The notes beneath the pieces were generated by a model that was not told the origin of the DNA, did not search any database, and saw only the letters and a program-made list of their open reading frames with translations. The translations under genes and the position numbers were made by a program. Source: JBCBJX01 sp964342855 (GTDB taxonomy: Bacteria > Pseudomonadota > Alphaproteobacteria > Caulobacterales > Parvularculaceae). From it: a DNA stretch of 33,602 bases. Shown here piece by piece: positions 14,283 through 22,712 of this stretch. Location: positions 1 to 33,602 of the forward strand of contig CAYFIB010000029.1 of NCBI GenBank assembly GCA_964342855.1, given 5' to 3'. How positions within the stretch are numbered: the first letter of the stretch is position 1; every line of letters begins with the position of its first letter.

Positions 14283-15896
14283 TCAGGCCTGCATGCGCTG
14301 CAGCACCTCCAGCCGATCCGCCTCGCCGGGCGGCTTATCCCATCGCAGGCGGGCGATGCGCGGGAAGCGCATGGCGAGACCTGACTTATGGCGGGGCGAG
14401 GCGTTGAGGCCTTCGAAAGCGACCTCGAGCACCAGCCCCTCCGTCTGCGTCGCCGTCACCGCGCGTACGGGGCCGAACCGGTCGATGGTGTTCTCACGGA
14501 CGAATTTGTCGATCTGCTTCAGCTCCTCGTCGGTGAAGCCGAAATAGGCCTTGCCGACGGGCGTGAGTTCCGGGCCGCCGGCGCCCTCGGTCCAGACGCC
14601 GAAGGTGTAGTCGGAATAATAGGAAGAGCGCTTCCCGTGGCCGCGCTGGGCGTACATGAGCACGGCGTCGATGCGGAAGGGCTCACGTTTCCACTTCCAC
14701 CACAGCCCCTTTGGGCGGCCAGGTAAGTAGGGCGCGTCGCGACGTTTCAGCATCACGCCTTCCACCGCGTCTTCCGGCGGGTTCGCGCGCAGCTGATCGA
14801 TCTCGTTCCAGGCGTTGAATGAGATGAGCGGCGAAAGGTCCATGCGCGGCGGGGCGATGTCCCGCAGGAATGTTTCAAGGCGCGCGCGGCGTTCGGTGAA
14901 CGGCAGCGGGCGCAGGTCTTCGCCGTTCAGCTGCAGGAGATCGTAGGCGCGGATGAAGGCCGGGCTTTCGGTCAACAGCTTTTTGGAGACCGTCTTTCGG
15001 TTGAGGCGCTTCTGCAGGTCGCCGAACGGGCGCACGCGGAACGCGGTCTGCGGATCGAAAATCAACAGCTCGCCGTCGATCGCCGCGTCAAATCCCATGG
15101 CGGCGATGATATCCGGAAACGCCGCGCCGATATCATCGCCCGTGCGCGAATAAAGACGGCGCGTATGCGATCCGTCCTCTGCGGTCTCCGCGCTCGCCTG
15201 CACGCGAACGCCATCCCATTTCCATTCCGCGACGAAGTCAGCCGGGTCGAGCGCGTCAAGATCGCCATCTTCAATCGCGTTCGCCAGCATGACCGGGCGA
15301 AACGGCGCCGCGCGGGTGGAAACCGGTTTCGGGCCGCGGCCTTCCAACCAGGCGAAGAGCTCTTCATACGGCGCTTCAAGGCCGTGCCAGAGCTCCTCAA
15401 TTTCCTGCGGCTCCTTCCCGCCATAGTCGGCGAGCGCCAGCTTTACGAGCCGCGCCGCGACGCCGATGCGCAGGCCCCCGGTTATGAGCTTGATGAGCGC
15501 CCAGCGGCCGGTCGCGTCGAGGGCGTCGAGCCACCCCTCCACGATCGCCGGCGCCTCGGCGCGGCTCGCCGCGTTCAGCGTATCGACGACTTCCGTCAGC
15601 GTAGGCGTGCGGTTCGCGCCGTGGCGCGCGGGCCAGGCGAGGGAGACGGTTTCCGCCAGATCGCCGACAAAGTCGTAGGAGAGTTCAAACAGCACGGGGT
15701 CCATTCGCGCGCCGATCAGCTCCCGGAGCATCGCCGGCTTAAAGCTGTGGATGGTCAGATCACGCGTGATGGCGGCGACGGCCCACCCGCGATCCGGGTC
15801 CGGCGTCGTGGCGAAATAGCCCGCCAGATGCCGCAGCTTCATGTTGCGCTGCGGCGTAAGGACAAGCCGGTCGAGGAGGGCGGCGAAGGTCTGCAC
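14283..15896 (-). CDS. ATP-dependent DNA ligase (cisplatin damage response / Lhr-associated type)
   Basis: A 537-aa ATP-dependent ligase from GTG 15896 (VQTFAALLDRL). An ATG further upstream (15980) adds 28 residues unlike the family. The N-terminal DNA-binding domain covers roughly residues 1-200. The adenylation domain has motif I EWKWDGVR (nucleophile K226), RLYSRTGDDI, AIDGELLIF, and motif V EGVMLKRRDAPY with WWKWKREP. An OB-fold domain follows, with LVLEVAFEGLNASPRHKSGLAMRFPRIARLRWDK. This is the ligase of the ligase, helicase, exonuclease and phosphoesterase repair set, whose other members lie at 17.1, 18.7 and 22.7 kb. Here it is separated from the exonuclease by a divergent GDSL gene. 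It would seal nicks in a repair role beside the NAD-dependent LigA, which is not in this window. Confidence 0.94.
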   Translation of the reverse strand: MQTFAALLDRLVLTPQRNMKLRHLAGYFATTPDPDRGWAVAAITRDLTIHSFKPAMLRELIGARMDPVLFELSYDFVGDLAETVSLAWPARHGANRTPTLTEVVDTLNAASRAEAPAIVEGWLDALDATGRWALIKLITGGLRIGVAARLVKLALADYGGKEPQEIEELWHGLEAPYEELFAWLEGRGPKPVSTRAAPFRPVMLANAIEDGDLDALDPADFVAEWKWDGVRVQASAETAEDGSHTRRLYSRTGDDIGAAFPDIIAAMGFDAAIDGELLIFDPQTAFRVRPFGDLQKRLNRKTVSKKLLTESPAFIRAYDLLQLNGEDLRPLPFTERRARLETFLRDIAPPRMDLSPLISFNAWNEIDQLRANPPEDAVEGVMLKRRDAPYLPGRPKGLWWKWKREPFRIDAVLMYAQRGHGKRSSYYSDYTFGVWTEGAGGPELTPVGKAYFGFTDEELKQIDKFVRENTIDRFGPVRAVTATQTEGLVLEVAFEGLNASPRHKSGLAMRFPRIARLRWDKPPGEADRLEVLQRMQA

Positions 15897-16066
15897 GTCG
15901 CAGATGATAGCGCAATGCAGCACGCTTCCTAACTCAAGAATTGATCGCCAGATTCCGCCGTTTTCCGGGGCTTTGTGCATTAATACTGACGAACACCATT
16001 GACATGAACCGCGCGCGATCGATCCATACCGTCAGAAAACAGAATAACGGTTTGGGAGGACTGAAA

Positions 16067-17065
16067 ATGTTGAAACAACTGATGGCGGTCAGCGCGTCGG
16101 CGGCGGTCGCATGCGGCGCCGCAACCGCGGGTCCGCTTGATCTCGGCAAGTACGCAAGCTTCGTGGGCTTCGGGGATTCGACCGCCGATTCCGGCAATGC
16201 GTTCATCGCGACGGGCGGCTCGTCCGCACCCGCAGCAGGCGGCTATTTTCAGGGGCGCTTCTCGAACGGCCTGAACTACTTCGATGAAATTTCGACGGTC
16301 ATCACCGGTTCGTCCGCGTCGCCGAGCTTCGGGGGCGGTTCGAACTTCGCCTTCGGCGGCGCCCGGACGATCACCGATCCGGGCGGCGTGCCGGATCTCG
16401 CCGATCAGGTCGGCGCTTATCTCGCCGGGCCAGTTGATACCGGCGCCCTCCACGCGATCAATCTCGGCGGCAACGATTCTTTCGGCTTCCTCTTCGGCGG
16501 CGGGACGGACATCAACGGCTTCGCCTCCACTTTCGCGGGCGTTTATGCGACGGAAATTCAGAAACTGATCGACGCCGGCGCGACGGACTTTCTCGTTTCA
16601 TCCGTCCCGAATGTCGGCCGCACGCCGATCGTCACCGGCTTTTTCGGCGGCGACCAGGCGCTGGCGCTCGCCTTCGCCGACCCGCTGGACGACGCCCTGA
16701 ACAAGGCGCTCAAACAGGCGCTGACGGGCCTCACCTATGCGAACGCCGGCGTGAACATCTTCTTTTTCGACGTCGATGAGGCCTTTGCGCCGCTGACCGC
16801 GGACCCCGCCTCCTTCGGCCTCGACCCGTCGCTCATCTCGACGCCCTGCAACGATCCGACCGCGAACCCCAACGCCGCGGCGGCGATCGCGTCCAACTGC
16901 GCCGGGTACATCTTTCTCGACAGCGTCCATGTGACGAAAGCGGGGCAGGACGTGATCCTCGGCGCGGCGCTTGGCGCTGAACGCGTCAGCGAACCGGCGG
17001 GCCTCGCCATCCTCGTGTTGGGCGTCGCAGGCCTCGCCTTCGCCCGCCGCCGCGCGGCGGCGTGA
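16067..17065 (+). CDS. GDSL/SGNH hydrolase with PEP-CTERM-like tail
   Basis: A 332-aa secreted esterase-type protein from ATG 16067 behind GGGAGGA. The signal peptide is MLKQLMAVSASAAVACGAATAG. Block I is VGFGDSTADSGN with nucleophile S38; block III is LGGND (N136); block V is FLDSVHV with D285 and H288. All four catalytic positions are present. The C-terminus (residues 308-332) is a short Pro motif SEP, a hydrophobic helix and an RRR cluster, as in PEP-CTERM sorting signals, though it reads SEP rather than PEP. It would be anchored or released by an exosortase, which is not seen here. It is transcribed divergently from the ligase and breaks that gene set. The substrate is unknown. Confidence 0.85.
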   Translation: MLKQLMAVSASAAVACGAATAGPLDLGKYASFVGFGDSTADSGNAFIATGGSSAPAAGGYFQGRFSNGLNYFDEISTVITGSSASPSFGGGSNFAFGGARTITDPGGVPDLADQVGAYLAGPVDTGALHAINLGGNDSFGFLFGGGTDINGFASTFAGVYATEIQKLIDAGATDFLVSSVPNVGRTPIVTGFFGGDQALALAFADPLDDALNKALKQALTGLTYANAGVNIFFFDVDEAFAPLTADPASFGLDPSLISTPCNDPTANPNAAAAIASNCAGYIFLDSVHVTKAGQDVILGAALGAERVSEPAGLAILVLGVAGLAFARRRAAA

Positions 17066-17071
17066 GGTCCG

Positions 17072-17095
17072 GACCCGGCGCTTCGGCGCCGGGTC
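17072..17095. terminator. Hairpin with TTCG loop between convergent genes
   Basis: A 10-base stem, GACCCGGCGC / GCGCCGGGTC, closes on the very stable TTCG tetraloop. It lies seven bases after the GDSL stop and overlaps the exonuclease stop codon. There is no T-run, so termination is likely but not textbook. Confidence 0.65.
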
Positions 17096-18119
17096 AGTCC
17101 GTCTCGTCTTCATAGCCGACGAGGGAAAGGGGGCGCGCTGCGATCCCCTCCAACTCGGCCCAGCGGACAAGGGCGTCTTCGCGGCCGTGCGTGACCCAAA
17201 GTTCGGACGGGGACACCTCGTTCACCGTAGCGGTCAGTTCGTCCCATCCGGCGTGGTCGGAGAGAATGAGCGGCAACTCCACCCCGCGCTGCTTCGCCCG
17301 TTGGCGCACGCGCATCCACCCGGAAGCGAAAGCGGCGACGGGATCGGGAAACCGGCGCGCCCATTTATCTGAAAAAGCCGAAGGCGGGCCGATGATGATT
17401 TCGCCCGCGAAGTCGCGCTTCGCGCCGCCGCTCGCGCCGTTTTCGCGGATGGTCGCGGGGCGAAGCTCGCCGAGCGAAACGCCGTGTGCTTCGTAAAGCG
17501 CGCATAGGGCGTCCATGGCGCCATGGATATAGATCGGTCGGTCCCAACCAGCTTCGCGCAAGAGCGATATGATCCGCTGCGCTTTGCCGAGGGCGTATGC
17601 GCCGACGAGGTGCGCGCGCTCCGGAAACGCCGCGACCGATGCGAGGAGGCGGGCGATCTCGCCTTCCGCCTCCGGGTGCTGAAAGACCGGCAGGCCGAAG
17701 GTCGCTTCTGTGACGAAGACGTCGGCGGGAATGACCTCGAAGGGCGGGCAGGTCGGGTCGCGGCGGCGCTTGTAGTCGCCGGAAACGACGATGCGCAGTC
17801 CCTGACGCTCCACCACGATCTGCGCCGAGCCGAGCACGTGCCCCGCAGGAACCAGCCGAACATCGACGCCGTTCACCGTCGTCGTCTCGCCATATGCGGC
17901 GCTTTGCCGGGACGCCGTAAAATCCGCGCCGTAGCGCGTCGCCATGATGGCGAGGGTCTCCGGCGTTGCGAGAACCGCGCCGTGACCGGCGCGGGCGTGG
18001 TCGGCGTGGCCGTGGGTGATGACCGCCCGGTCGACCGGCCGCACGGGATCGATGAAGAAATCCCCGGGCGGACAATAGAGGCCGGCGGGCGTCGGGTGGA
18101 TAAGATCGGCGGGGCGCAT
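17094..18119 (-). CDS. Ligase-associated exonuclease (metallo-beta-lactamase/beta-CASP)
   Basis: A 341-aa metallo-beta-lactamase-fold nuclease of the ligase-associated set. The metal motif THGHADHARAG gives H36, H38, D40 and H41. Further motifs are PAGHVLGSAQI, VSGDYKRRRDPTCPPFE (metal-binding Asp) and LSDHAGWDE late in the protein, as in beta-CASP enzymes. It would trim DNA ends in a repair role; homologues from similar clusters show metal-dependent nuclease activity. In most genomes the ligase overlaps or follows this gene directly; here the GDSL gene lies between them. The start ATG 18119 begins MRPADLIHPTPAGLYC, a typical family start. Confidence 0.92.
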   Translation of the reverse strand: MRPADLIHPTPAGLYCPPGDFFIDPVRPVDRAVITHGHADHARAGHGAVLATPETLAIMATRYGADFTASRQSAAYGETTTVNGVDVRLVPAGHVLGSAQIVVERQGLRIVVSGDYKRRRDPTCPPFEVIPADVFVTEATFGLPVFQHPEAEGEIARLLASVAAFPERAHLVGAYALGKAQRIISLLREAGWDRPIYIHGAMDALCALYEAHGVSLGELRPATIRENGASGGAKRDFAGEIIIGPPSAFSDKWARRFPDPVAAFASGWMRVRQRAKQRGVELPLILSDHAGWDELTATVNEVSPSELWVTHGREDALVRWAELEGIAARPLSLVGYEDETD

Positions 18120-18213
18120 GGGCCTACGATAACGTCCTCGGATGAAGAAACGAGCGCCCTTGACGGTTCCGAGTTCCGCAAAATAACAATAGCGACAATT
18201 CGGGGATAACTAC

Positions 18214-18636
18214 ATGAATCTAGACGCTCTTTGGAATGCGCCGCCGGTATTCGTCGCGCACGCGCTCGCCGCCATTTTCGCCTTTTTCTGGGGCGGGGTG
18301 TTGCTCCTCCTGCCGAAGGGGACGCCGCGGCACAAGTTCATGGGGCGCATCTGGGTGGCGGCGATGGCGATCGTCGTCGTGACGTCCATATTCATTCCGC
18401 GTTTCGGCGCGATCAGCTACATCCACATTTTCACGGTGACGACGGCGATCAGCCTGCCGTACGCGATCATTCACGTGCGCAAGGGAAATGTGCGTTCTCA
18501 TGCCATCGCCATGGTGTCCGTCTATGTCGGCGCGCTCATCATCGCGGGCGCCTTCACCTTCCTCCCCGGGCGGATCATGCATGCGGTGGTCTTCGGCGGC
18601 GAACCGCTGACTTACGCGCCGAAGGACAAGCGCTGA
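18214..18636 (+). CDS. DUF2306-type membrane protein
   Basis: A 140-aa integral membrane protein with four hydrophobic segments (about residues 11-33, 44-62, 66-86 and 99-122). Motifs such as H-x3-A-x11-LLLPKGTPRHKFMGRIWVAAM and the late TFLPGRIMH match the DUF2306 family. The function is unknown; a heme or redox role has been suggested for relatives by structure resemblance only. It is divergent from the exonuclease (94-base gap) and lies 50 bases upstream of the helicase on the same strand, so it may share the helicase transcript. Confidence 0.82.
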   Translation: MNLDALWNAPPVFVAHALAAIFAFFWGGVLLLLPKGTPRHKFMGRIWVAAMAIVVVTSIFIPRFGAISYIHIFTVTTAISLPYAIIHVRKGNVRSHAIAMVSVYVGALIIAGAFTFLPGRIMHAVVFGGEPLTYAPKDKR

Positions 18637-18686
18637 CGCGTCACGATGGCGAGGCGTTCGCGCCCCGCCTCTGCTAGGCTGGCGCC

Positions 18687-21188
18687 ATGAAAGACGACGC
18701 CGCCCCGCCGAGCCTGTTGCCGGAGCGCTTCGACGCCTGGTTCGCCGGGCGCGGCTGGCGTCCGCGCGCGCACCAGCTCGCAATGGTGGAGAAGGCGCGC
18801 GAAGGGCGCTCCGCGCTCCTCATCGCGCCGACCGGCGGCGGCAAGACCCTCGCGGGCTTCCTGCCGAGTCTCGTCGATCTCGCTGGACGCGGCGGGCGAA
18901 AGCCGGGCGAGGCGGGCGGTCTGCATACGCTCTATATCTCACCCCTGAAGGCGCTCGCCGTCGACATCGCGCGGAACCTCGAGCAACCGGTCGCCGAGAT
19001 GGGCCTGCCCATCCGCGTGGAGACCCGCACAGGCGACACGCCGACCTCCAAACGTCAGCGTCAGCGTCGCGATCCGCCGGATATTCTGCTCACGACGCCC
19101 GAGCAGCTGGCGCTCCTTCTCAGCCATGAGGACGCAGGCGAGATGCTCCGCCATCTGAAGTGCGTCGTGCTCGACGAACTGCATGCGCTGGCGGCTTCCA
19201 AGCGCGGTGATCTTCTCGCCCTCGGTCTTGCGCGGCTGGGGGCGCTCGCACCCGCCATGCGGGCGGTCGGGCTTTCGGCAACCGTACGTGATCCGGAACC
19301 CCTGCAGCGCTATCTCGTCGCCCAGAAGCCGGAGCGCGCCATGGCCGATCTGGTGATGGGGGAGGGGGGCGCTGACGCGAACGTCGATATTCTCGCTTCG
19401 GAGGAACATATTCCGTGGTCGGGACACTCCGCGCGCCACGCCTTCCGCGAGATCTACGAGGAGATCAGAAAAGCGAAGACGACCCTCATCTTCGTCAACA
19501 CGCGCAGCCAGGCGGAGATCGCGTTTTCGGAGCTCTGGCGTCTGAATGAGGAGAGCCTCCCCATCGCGCTCCATCACGGCTCCCTTGATGTCGCCCGGCG
19601 GCGGAAGGTCGAGACGGCGATGGCGGCGGGCGCCCTGCGCGCGGTCGTCTGTACGTCCACCCTCGATCTCGGCATCGACTGGGGCGAGGTCGATCTCGTC
19701 GTGCAGATCGGCGCGCCGAAGGGCTCAAGCCGTCTCATCCAACGCGTCGGCCGCGCCAACCACCGCATGGACGAGCCCTCGCGCGCGCTGCTCGTGCCCG
19801 CGAACCGCTTCGAAGTGCTCGAATGCCGCGCCGCCAAGGACGCCGTCGCCGAGCGCCAGCTTGACGGCGAGCCGCTGAAGCCGGGCGGCCTCGACGTTCT
19901 GGCGCAGCACATCGTGGGCCGCGCCTGTTCGGGGCCGTTCGATCCGGTAACATTCTATGAGGAAGTGACGTCCGCCGAGCCGTATGCGGAGCTGCCGTGG
20001 GAGACTTGGGAGCGCGTGGTCGATTTCGCCGCGACCGGCGGCTATGCGCTCCGCGCCTACGACCGCCTGAAGCGCCTCGTGAAAACGAAGGAGGGCGGCT
20101 TCCGCATCCGGAACAAGACCTTCGCTCAGCAGTACCGCATGAATGTCGGGACCATCGTCGAAACGCCGTCGCTCAATGTCCGGCTCACCTCGGCGCGCAA
20201 GTCGGCGGACGGGAAGCCGCGGCCCTCCGCGGCGCGGGGCGGGCGCGTGCTTGGAACCATCGAGGAGCACTTCATCGAGCAACTCGCCATCGGCGACACC
20301 TTCCACTTTGCGGGCGAACTCCTCCGCTTCGAAGGCGTCGCGGAGACCGACGCGCTCGTGACGCGCTCCAGCGACGAGGCGCGGCGCATTCCTCAGTGGG
20401 CGGGTGGAAAATTTCCGCTCTCGACCTATCTCGCGGGCCGCGTGCGGGAGATGGTCCATGCGCCGGAAGACTGGCCGAAGCTGCCGAAACCGGTGCGCGA
20501 GTGGCTGGAGCTGCAGCGCCTTAAATCCGTCATTCCGAAGCCGGACGAGCTGCTCGTCGAGACCTTCTACTGCCGCAATCGGCATTTCCTCGTCTGCTAC
20601 CCGTTCGACGGGCGTCTTGCGCACCAGTCCATGGGCATGCTCCTCACGCGGCGGCTGGAGCGCATGGGGCTGCAGCCCCTCGGCTTCTGCCCGACCGAGT
20701 ACGCGCTCTCCGTCTACGCTCGAAAAGACCTCGGCGAGGCGGACATGGCCTATCTCTTCGATCAGGACATGCTGGGGGAGGATCTCGACCACTGGCTCGC
20801 CGACGCCCAACTCATGCGCCGCACCTTTCGCAACTGCGCGGTCATCGCCGGCCTTATTGAGCGCAACCATCCGGGTCAGGAGAAGACCGGGCGGCAGGTC
20901 TCGTTTTCCGCCGACCTCATCTACAATGTCCTGCGCGAGCATGAGCCCGACCACATTCTGCTGGAGGCCGCCTGGAACGACGCCGCGGGCGGCTTTCTCG
21001 ACATCGCCCGCCTGCAGGCGCTGCTCGCGCGCGTGCAGGGACGGACCCGACACGTCCGCCTCGACCGTGTCTCGCCCCTCGCCGTGCCGGTCATGCTGGA
21101 GGTCGGCCGCGAGGCGGTCTTCGGCGTCGCCTCCGACGCGGTGCTGGAGGAGATTTCGAACGACATCATCGCCGAAGCGACGGCTTGA
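18687..21188 (+). CDS. Ligase-associated DEXH-box helicase (Lhr-core)
   Basis: An 833-aa superfamily 2 helicase. Motif I is APTGGGKT (residues 47-54), motif II DELH (163-166), motif III SAT (197-199), motif VI QRVGRANHR (352-360), with TLDLGIDWGEVDLVVQ before it. The remaining 470 residues contain the winged-helix and Lhr-specific domains (for example EEHFIEQLAIGDTFHFAGELLRFEG). The length fits the compact Lhr-core form, not full Lhr (about 1500 aa). It is expected to unwind DNA or RNA:DNA duplexes in a DNA damage response with the ligase, exonuclease and phosphoesterase. Its usual 3' neighbour pdeM is displaced by about 1.5 kb. Confidence 0.96.
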   Translation: MKDDAAPPSLLPERFDAWFAGRGWRPRAHQLAMVEKAREGRSALLIAPTGGGKTLAGFLPSLVDLAGRGGRKPGEAGGLHTLYISPLKALAVDIARNLEQPVAEMGLPIRVETRTGDTPTSKRQRQRRDPPDILLTTPEQLALLLSHEDAGEMLRHLKCVVLDELHALAASKRGDLLALGLARLGALAPAMRAVGLSATVRDPEPLQRYLVAQKPERAMADLVMGEGGADANVDILASEEHIPWSGHSARHAFREIYEEIRKAKTTLIFVNTRSQAEIAFSELWRLNEESLPIALHHGSLDVARRRKVETAMAAGALRAVVCTSTLDLGIDWGEVDLVVQIGAPKGSSRLIQRVGRANHRMDEPSRALLVPANRFEVLECRAAKDAVAERQLDGEPLKPGGLDVLAQHIVGRACSGPFDPVTFYEEVTSAEPYAELPWETWERVVDFAATGGYALRAYDRLKRLVKTKEGGFRIRNKTFAQQYRMNVGTIVETPSLNVRLTSARKSADGKPRPSAARGGRVLGTIEEHFIEQLAIGDTFHFAGELLRFEGVAETDALVTRSSDEARRIPQWAGGKFPLSTYLAGRVREMVHAPEDWPKLPKPVREWLELQRLKSVIPKPDELLVETFYCRNRHFLVCYPFDGRLAHQSMGMLLTRRLERMGLQPLGFCPTEYALSVYARKDLGEADMAYLFDQDMLGEDLDHWLADAQLMRRTFRNCAVIAGLIERNHPGQEKTGRQVSFSADLIYNVLREHEPDHILLEAAWNDAAGGFLDIARLQALLARVQGRTRHVRLDRVSPLAVPVMLEVGREAVFGVASDAVLEEISNDIIAEATA

Positions 21189-21200
21189 TGGGTGATCGAG

Positions 21201-21827
21201 TCAATTGTGTTTGCAAAGGAAAACTACTTTGTAGAAAGGCGGTCGATTATCACCTCCATGATCGTGACTTCCTTTCACATTTGTATGATAATGATCGTCA
21301 GCATTGTCATTGCCGAAGCGATATTGATTGGTATTGACTTGTCTCGCTTCGTGGGAATGATCCCCGTCGGTTGGGATATCAGCTAGTCCTCCAAATTTTG
21401 CTGCATTTGATGGGTTCTTGACACCTATAAGAAAACGATCGTTCAAATTTGGTGTTCCTTTGTCGCCGCATATAACCCACGAGTCTGGAACTACAGAAAC
21501 GATATCATCACGTGATTTTATTAGGCCGCTGTCGTCGTAATTTGCTGGAGTCCATGCTATTATCGTATTTTTCGGAAGCTCTGTTTTTTCAATTTTCTCT
21601 TCAGCTTCACGAATTATACGTTCTGATTCGCCCCTAACCTCGGAAATGGCGGCGTCTCGAGCAGCTTGAATTTCTTCAATGTTGAGCGTGTCCAGCCTGC
21701 TCTTCATCCCAGAAATAGTCCATGCGCCACTAACAACAGCGGTTATTATGGCAAAAATAATGCCTATTTCTATACGGCTAAAGTTGCTTAGCGTTTTTAC
21801 TTCTGTCAGCTCAGAATCACTATTCAT
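21201..21827 (-). CDS. Membrane-anchored tail-collar-like protein
   Basis: A 208-aa protein in strikingly AT-rich DNA. It has a short cytosolic start, one membrane segment (residues 21-41), a charged helical stalk likely to form a coiled coil (about 43-82, EEIQAARDAAISEVRGESER), then a domain like those at the tips of phage tail fibres and microcystin-dependent-like proteins: N-T-I-I-A-W-T-P near 87-94, PDSWVICGDKGTPNLNDRFLIGV (114-136), histidine clusters DHSHE, DHYHT and HDHGG, and the closing DNRPPFYKVVFLCK. That final form is characteristic of tail-collar domains. It would project from the inner membrane. Its composition and its position opposite the repair genes point to horizontal gain. 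No other phage gene is seen nearby. Confidence 0.72.
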   Translation of the reverse strand: MNSDSELTEVKTLSNFSRIEIGIIFAIITAVVSGAWTISGMKSRLDTLNIEEIQAARDAAISEVRGESERIIREAEEKIEKTELPKNTIIAWTPANYDDSGLIKSRDDIVSVVPDSWVICGDKGTPNLNDRFLIGVKNPSNAAKFGGLADIPTDGDHSHEARQVNTNQYRFGNDNADDHYHTNVKGSHDHGGDNRPPFYKVVFLCKHN

Positions 21828-22051
21828 GCTACTCTTTCATTGTTTATTTATGCAGGATCATGCGCCATTTCGCGACGAAAATCAACCATAGGATGCATGA
21901 GTGGGATAAGCGCCTACAATCAAATCAATATGATCGCAGCCTAAAAATCAGACCTGATCATATAAGCTGTTCTGCCAGAGTTGCGCAACAGTCACGGTAT
22001 TGCAGCTTCTGCTGGGATGGATTCGAGCTCGTCTTCGGGCATAAACAAATA
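21828..22051. other. AT-rich spacer without recognised gene
   Basis: This 224-base gap contains the divergent starts of the tail-collar-like gene and the lipoprotein gene. It keeps the AT-rich character of the former up to about 22050, where GC content rises sharply. No repeat, integrase remnant or attachment site was found by eye. Confidence 0.5.
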
Positions 22052-22621
22052 ATGACGTTACGCATGTTTTTCCTCTTCGCCCTTACGCTCGCCGCCTGCG
22101 TGGGCGATGACGCGCCGCCGATCGACACCGATACGGCCATCGCCTCGGACGCGCCCTTCGGGTCCGCGCCGCGGACGACGATGCCGAAGCCGGCTGCGAC
22201 GACCCGCGCGCGCTCCGCTTCGCGGACCTTGGTCGCCAAGGCGCAGGCGACCTGCGCGCAGCCGGGGCCCGATTATCGACCGGGTCCCGTCACCGTTCGC
22301 GACCGCTCGCGGCTGTCCGACCCGGTTCCGCGCTCGCGGCCGGTTCGGGCCGTGCCGGCCTCCGCGTCGCTCTTCCGCACCTATTCGACGGTCTGCGTGA
22401 CGGTCTCGTTCGACGTCGATCCGGACGGAACGACGGCGCGGGCCAAGATCCTCTACACGCGTCCCAACGAAGCGGACGCCGCGCCCTTCCAGTCCGCCGC
22501 CATCGAGGCGGTGAAGACCTGGCGCTTTGCGCCCGGAACCCTCGACGGGCGAGCGGTCATCTACCCGAAGAACACCGCTTCCATCCTCTTCCGCGACGAC
22601 GGGACGGCGGACGTCCGCTGA
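22052..22621 (+). CDS. Lipoprotein with TonB C-terminal-like domain
   Basis: A 189-aa protein from ATG 22052; ATG 22064 is an alternative. A lipoprotein signal MTLRMFFLFALTLAAC places the lipid-modified cysteine at C16. A Pro/Arg/Ala-rich linker follows to about residue 110. The C-terminus (about 112-183) has the TonB C-terminal pattern: V-S-F-D-V-D-P-D-G-T, then FQSAAIEAVKTWRFAPGTLDGRAV and ASILFR. TonB normally has an uncleaved signal anchor, so this is a TonB-like domain on a lipoprotein rather than a true energy transducer. It lies 91 bases upstream of pdeM on the same strand. No strong ribosome site is visible. The function is unknown. Confidence 0.75.
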   Translation: MTLRMFFLFALTLAACVGDDAPPIDTDTAIASDAPFGSAPRTTMPKPAATTRARSASRTLVAKAQATCAQPGPDYRPGPVTVRDRSRLSDPVPRSRPVRAVPASASLFRTYSTVCVTVSFDVDPDGTTARAKILYTRPNEADAAPFQSAAIEAVKTWRFAPGTLDGRAVIYPKNTASILFRDDGTADVR

Positions 22622-22712
22622 GCTTTCGACGGGGGCGTGTGGACGTCGCGTGGGAAAATTCCGGCGCGGCCCCTCGTGACAGCAGGGGCGGGCGGCGCTA
22701 GCGTTCGGGGTC

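Noticed and set aside
19725..21053. 442-codon minus-strand open frame opposite the helicase
   Set aside because: The plus strand holds all helicase motifs. The reverse frame has no recognisable domain and its length is a by-product of high GC content.
21192..22051. Prophage remnant
   Set aside because: Only one gene with a tail-collar-like domain is present, and it has a bacterial-style membrane anchor. No integrase, capsid, terminase or attachment repeat was seen.
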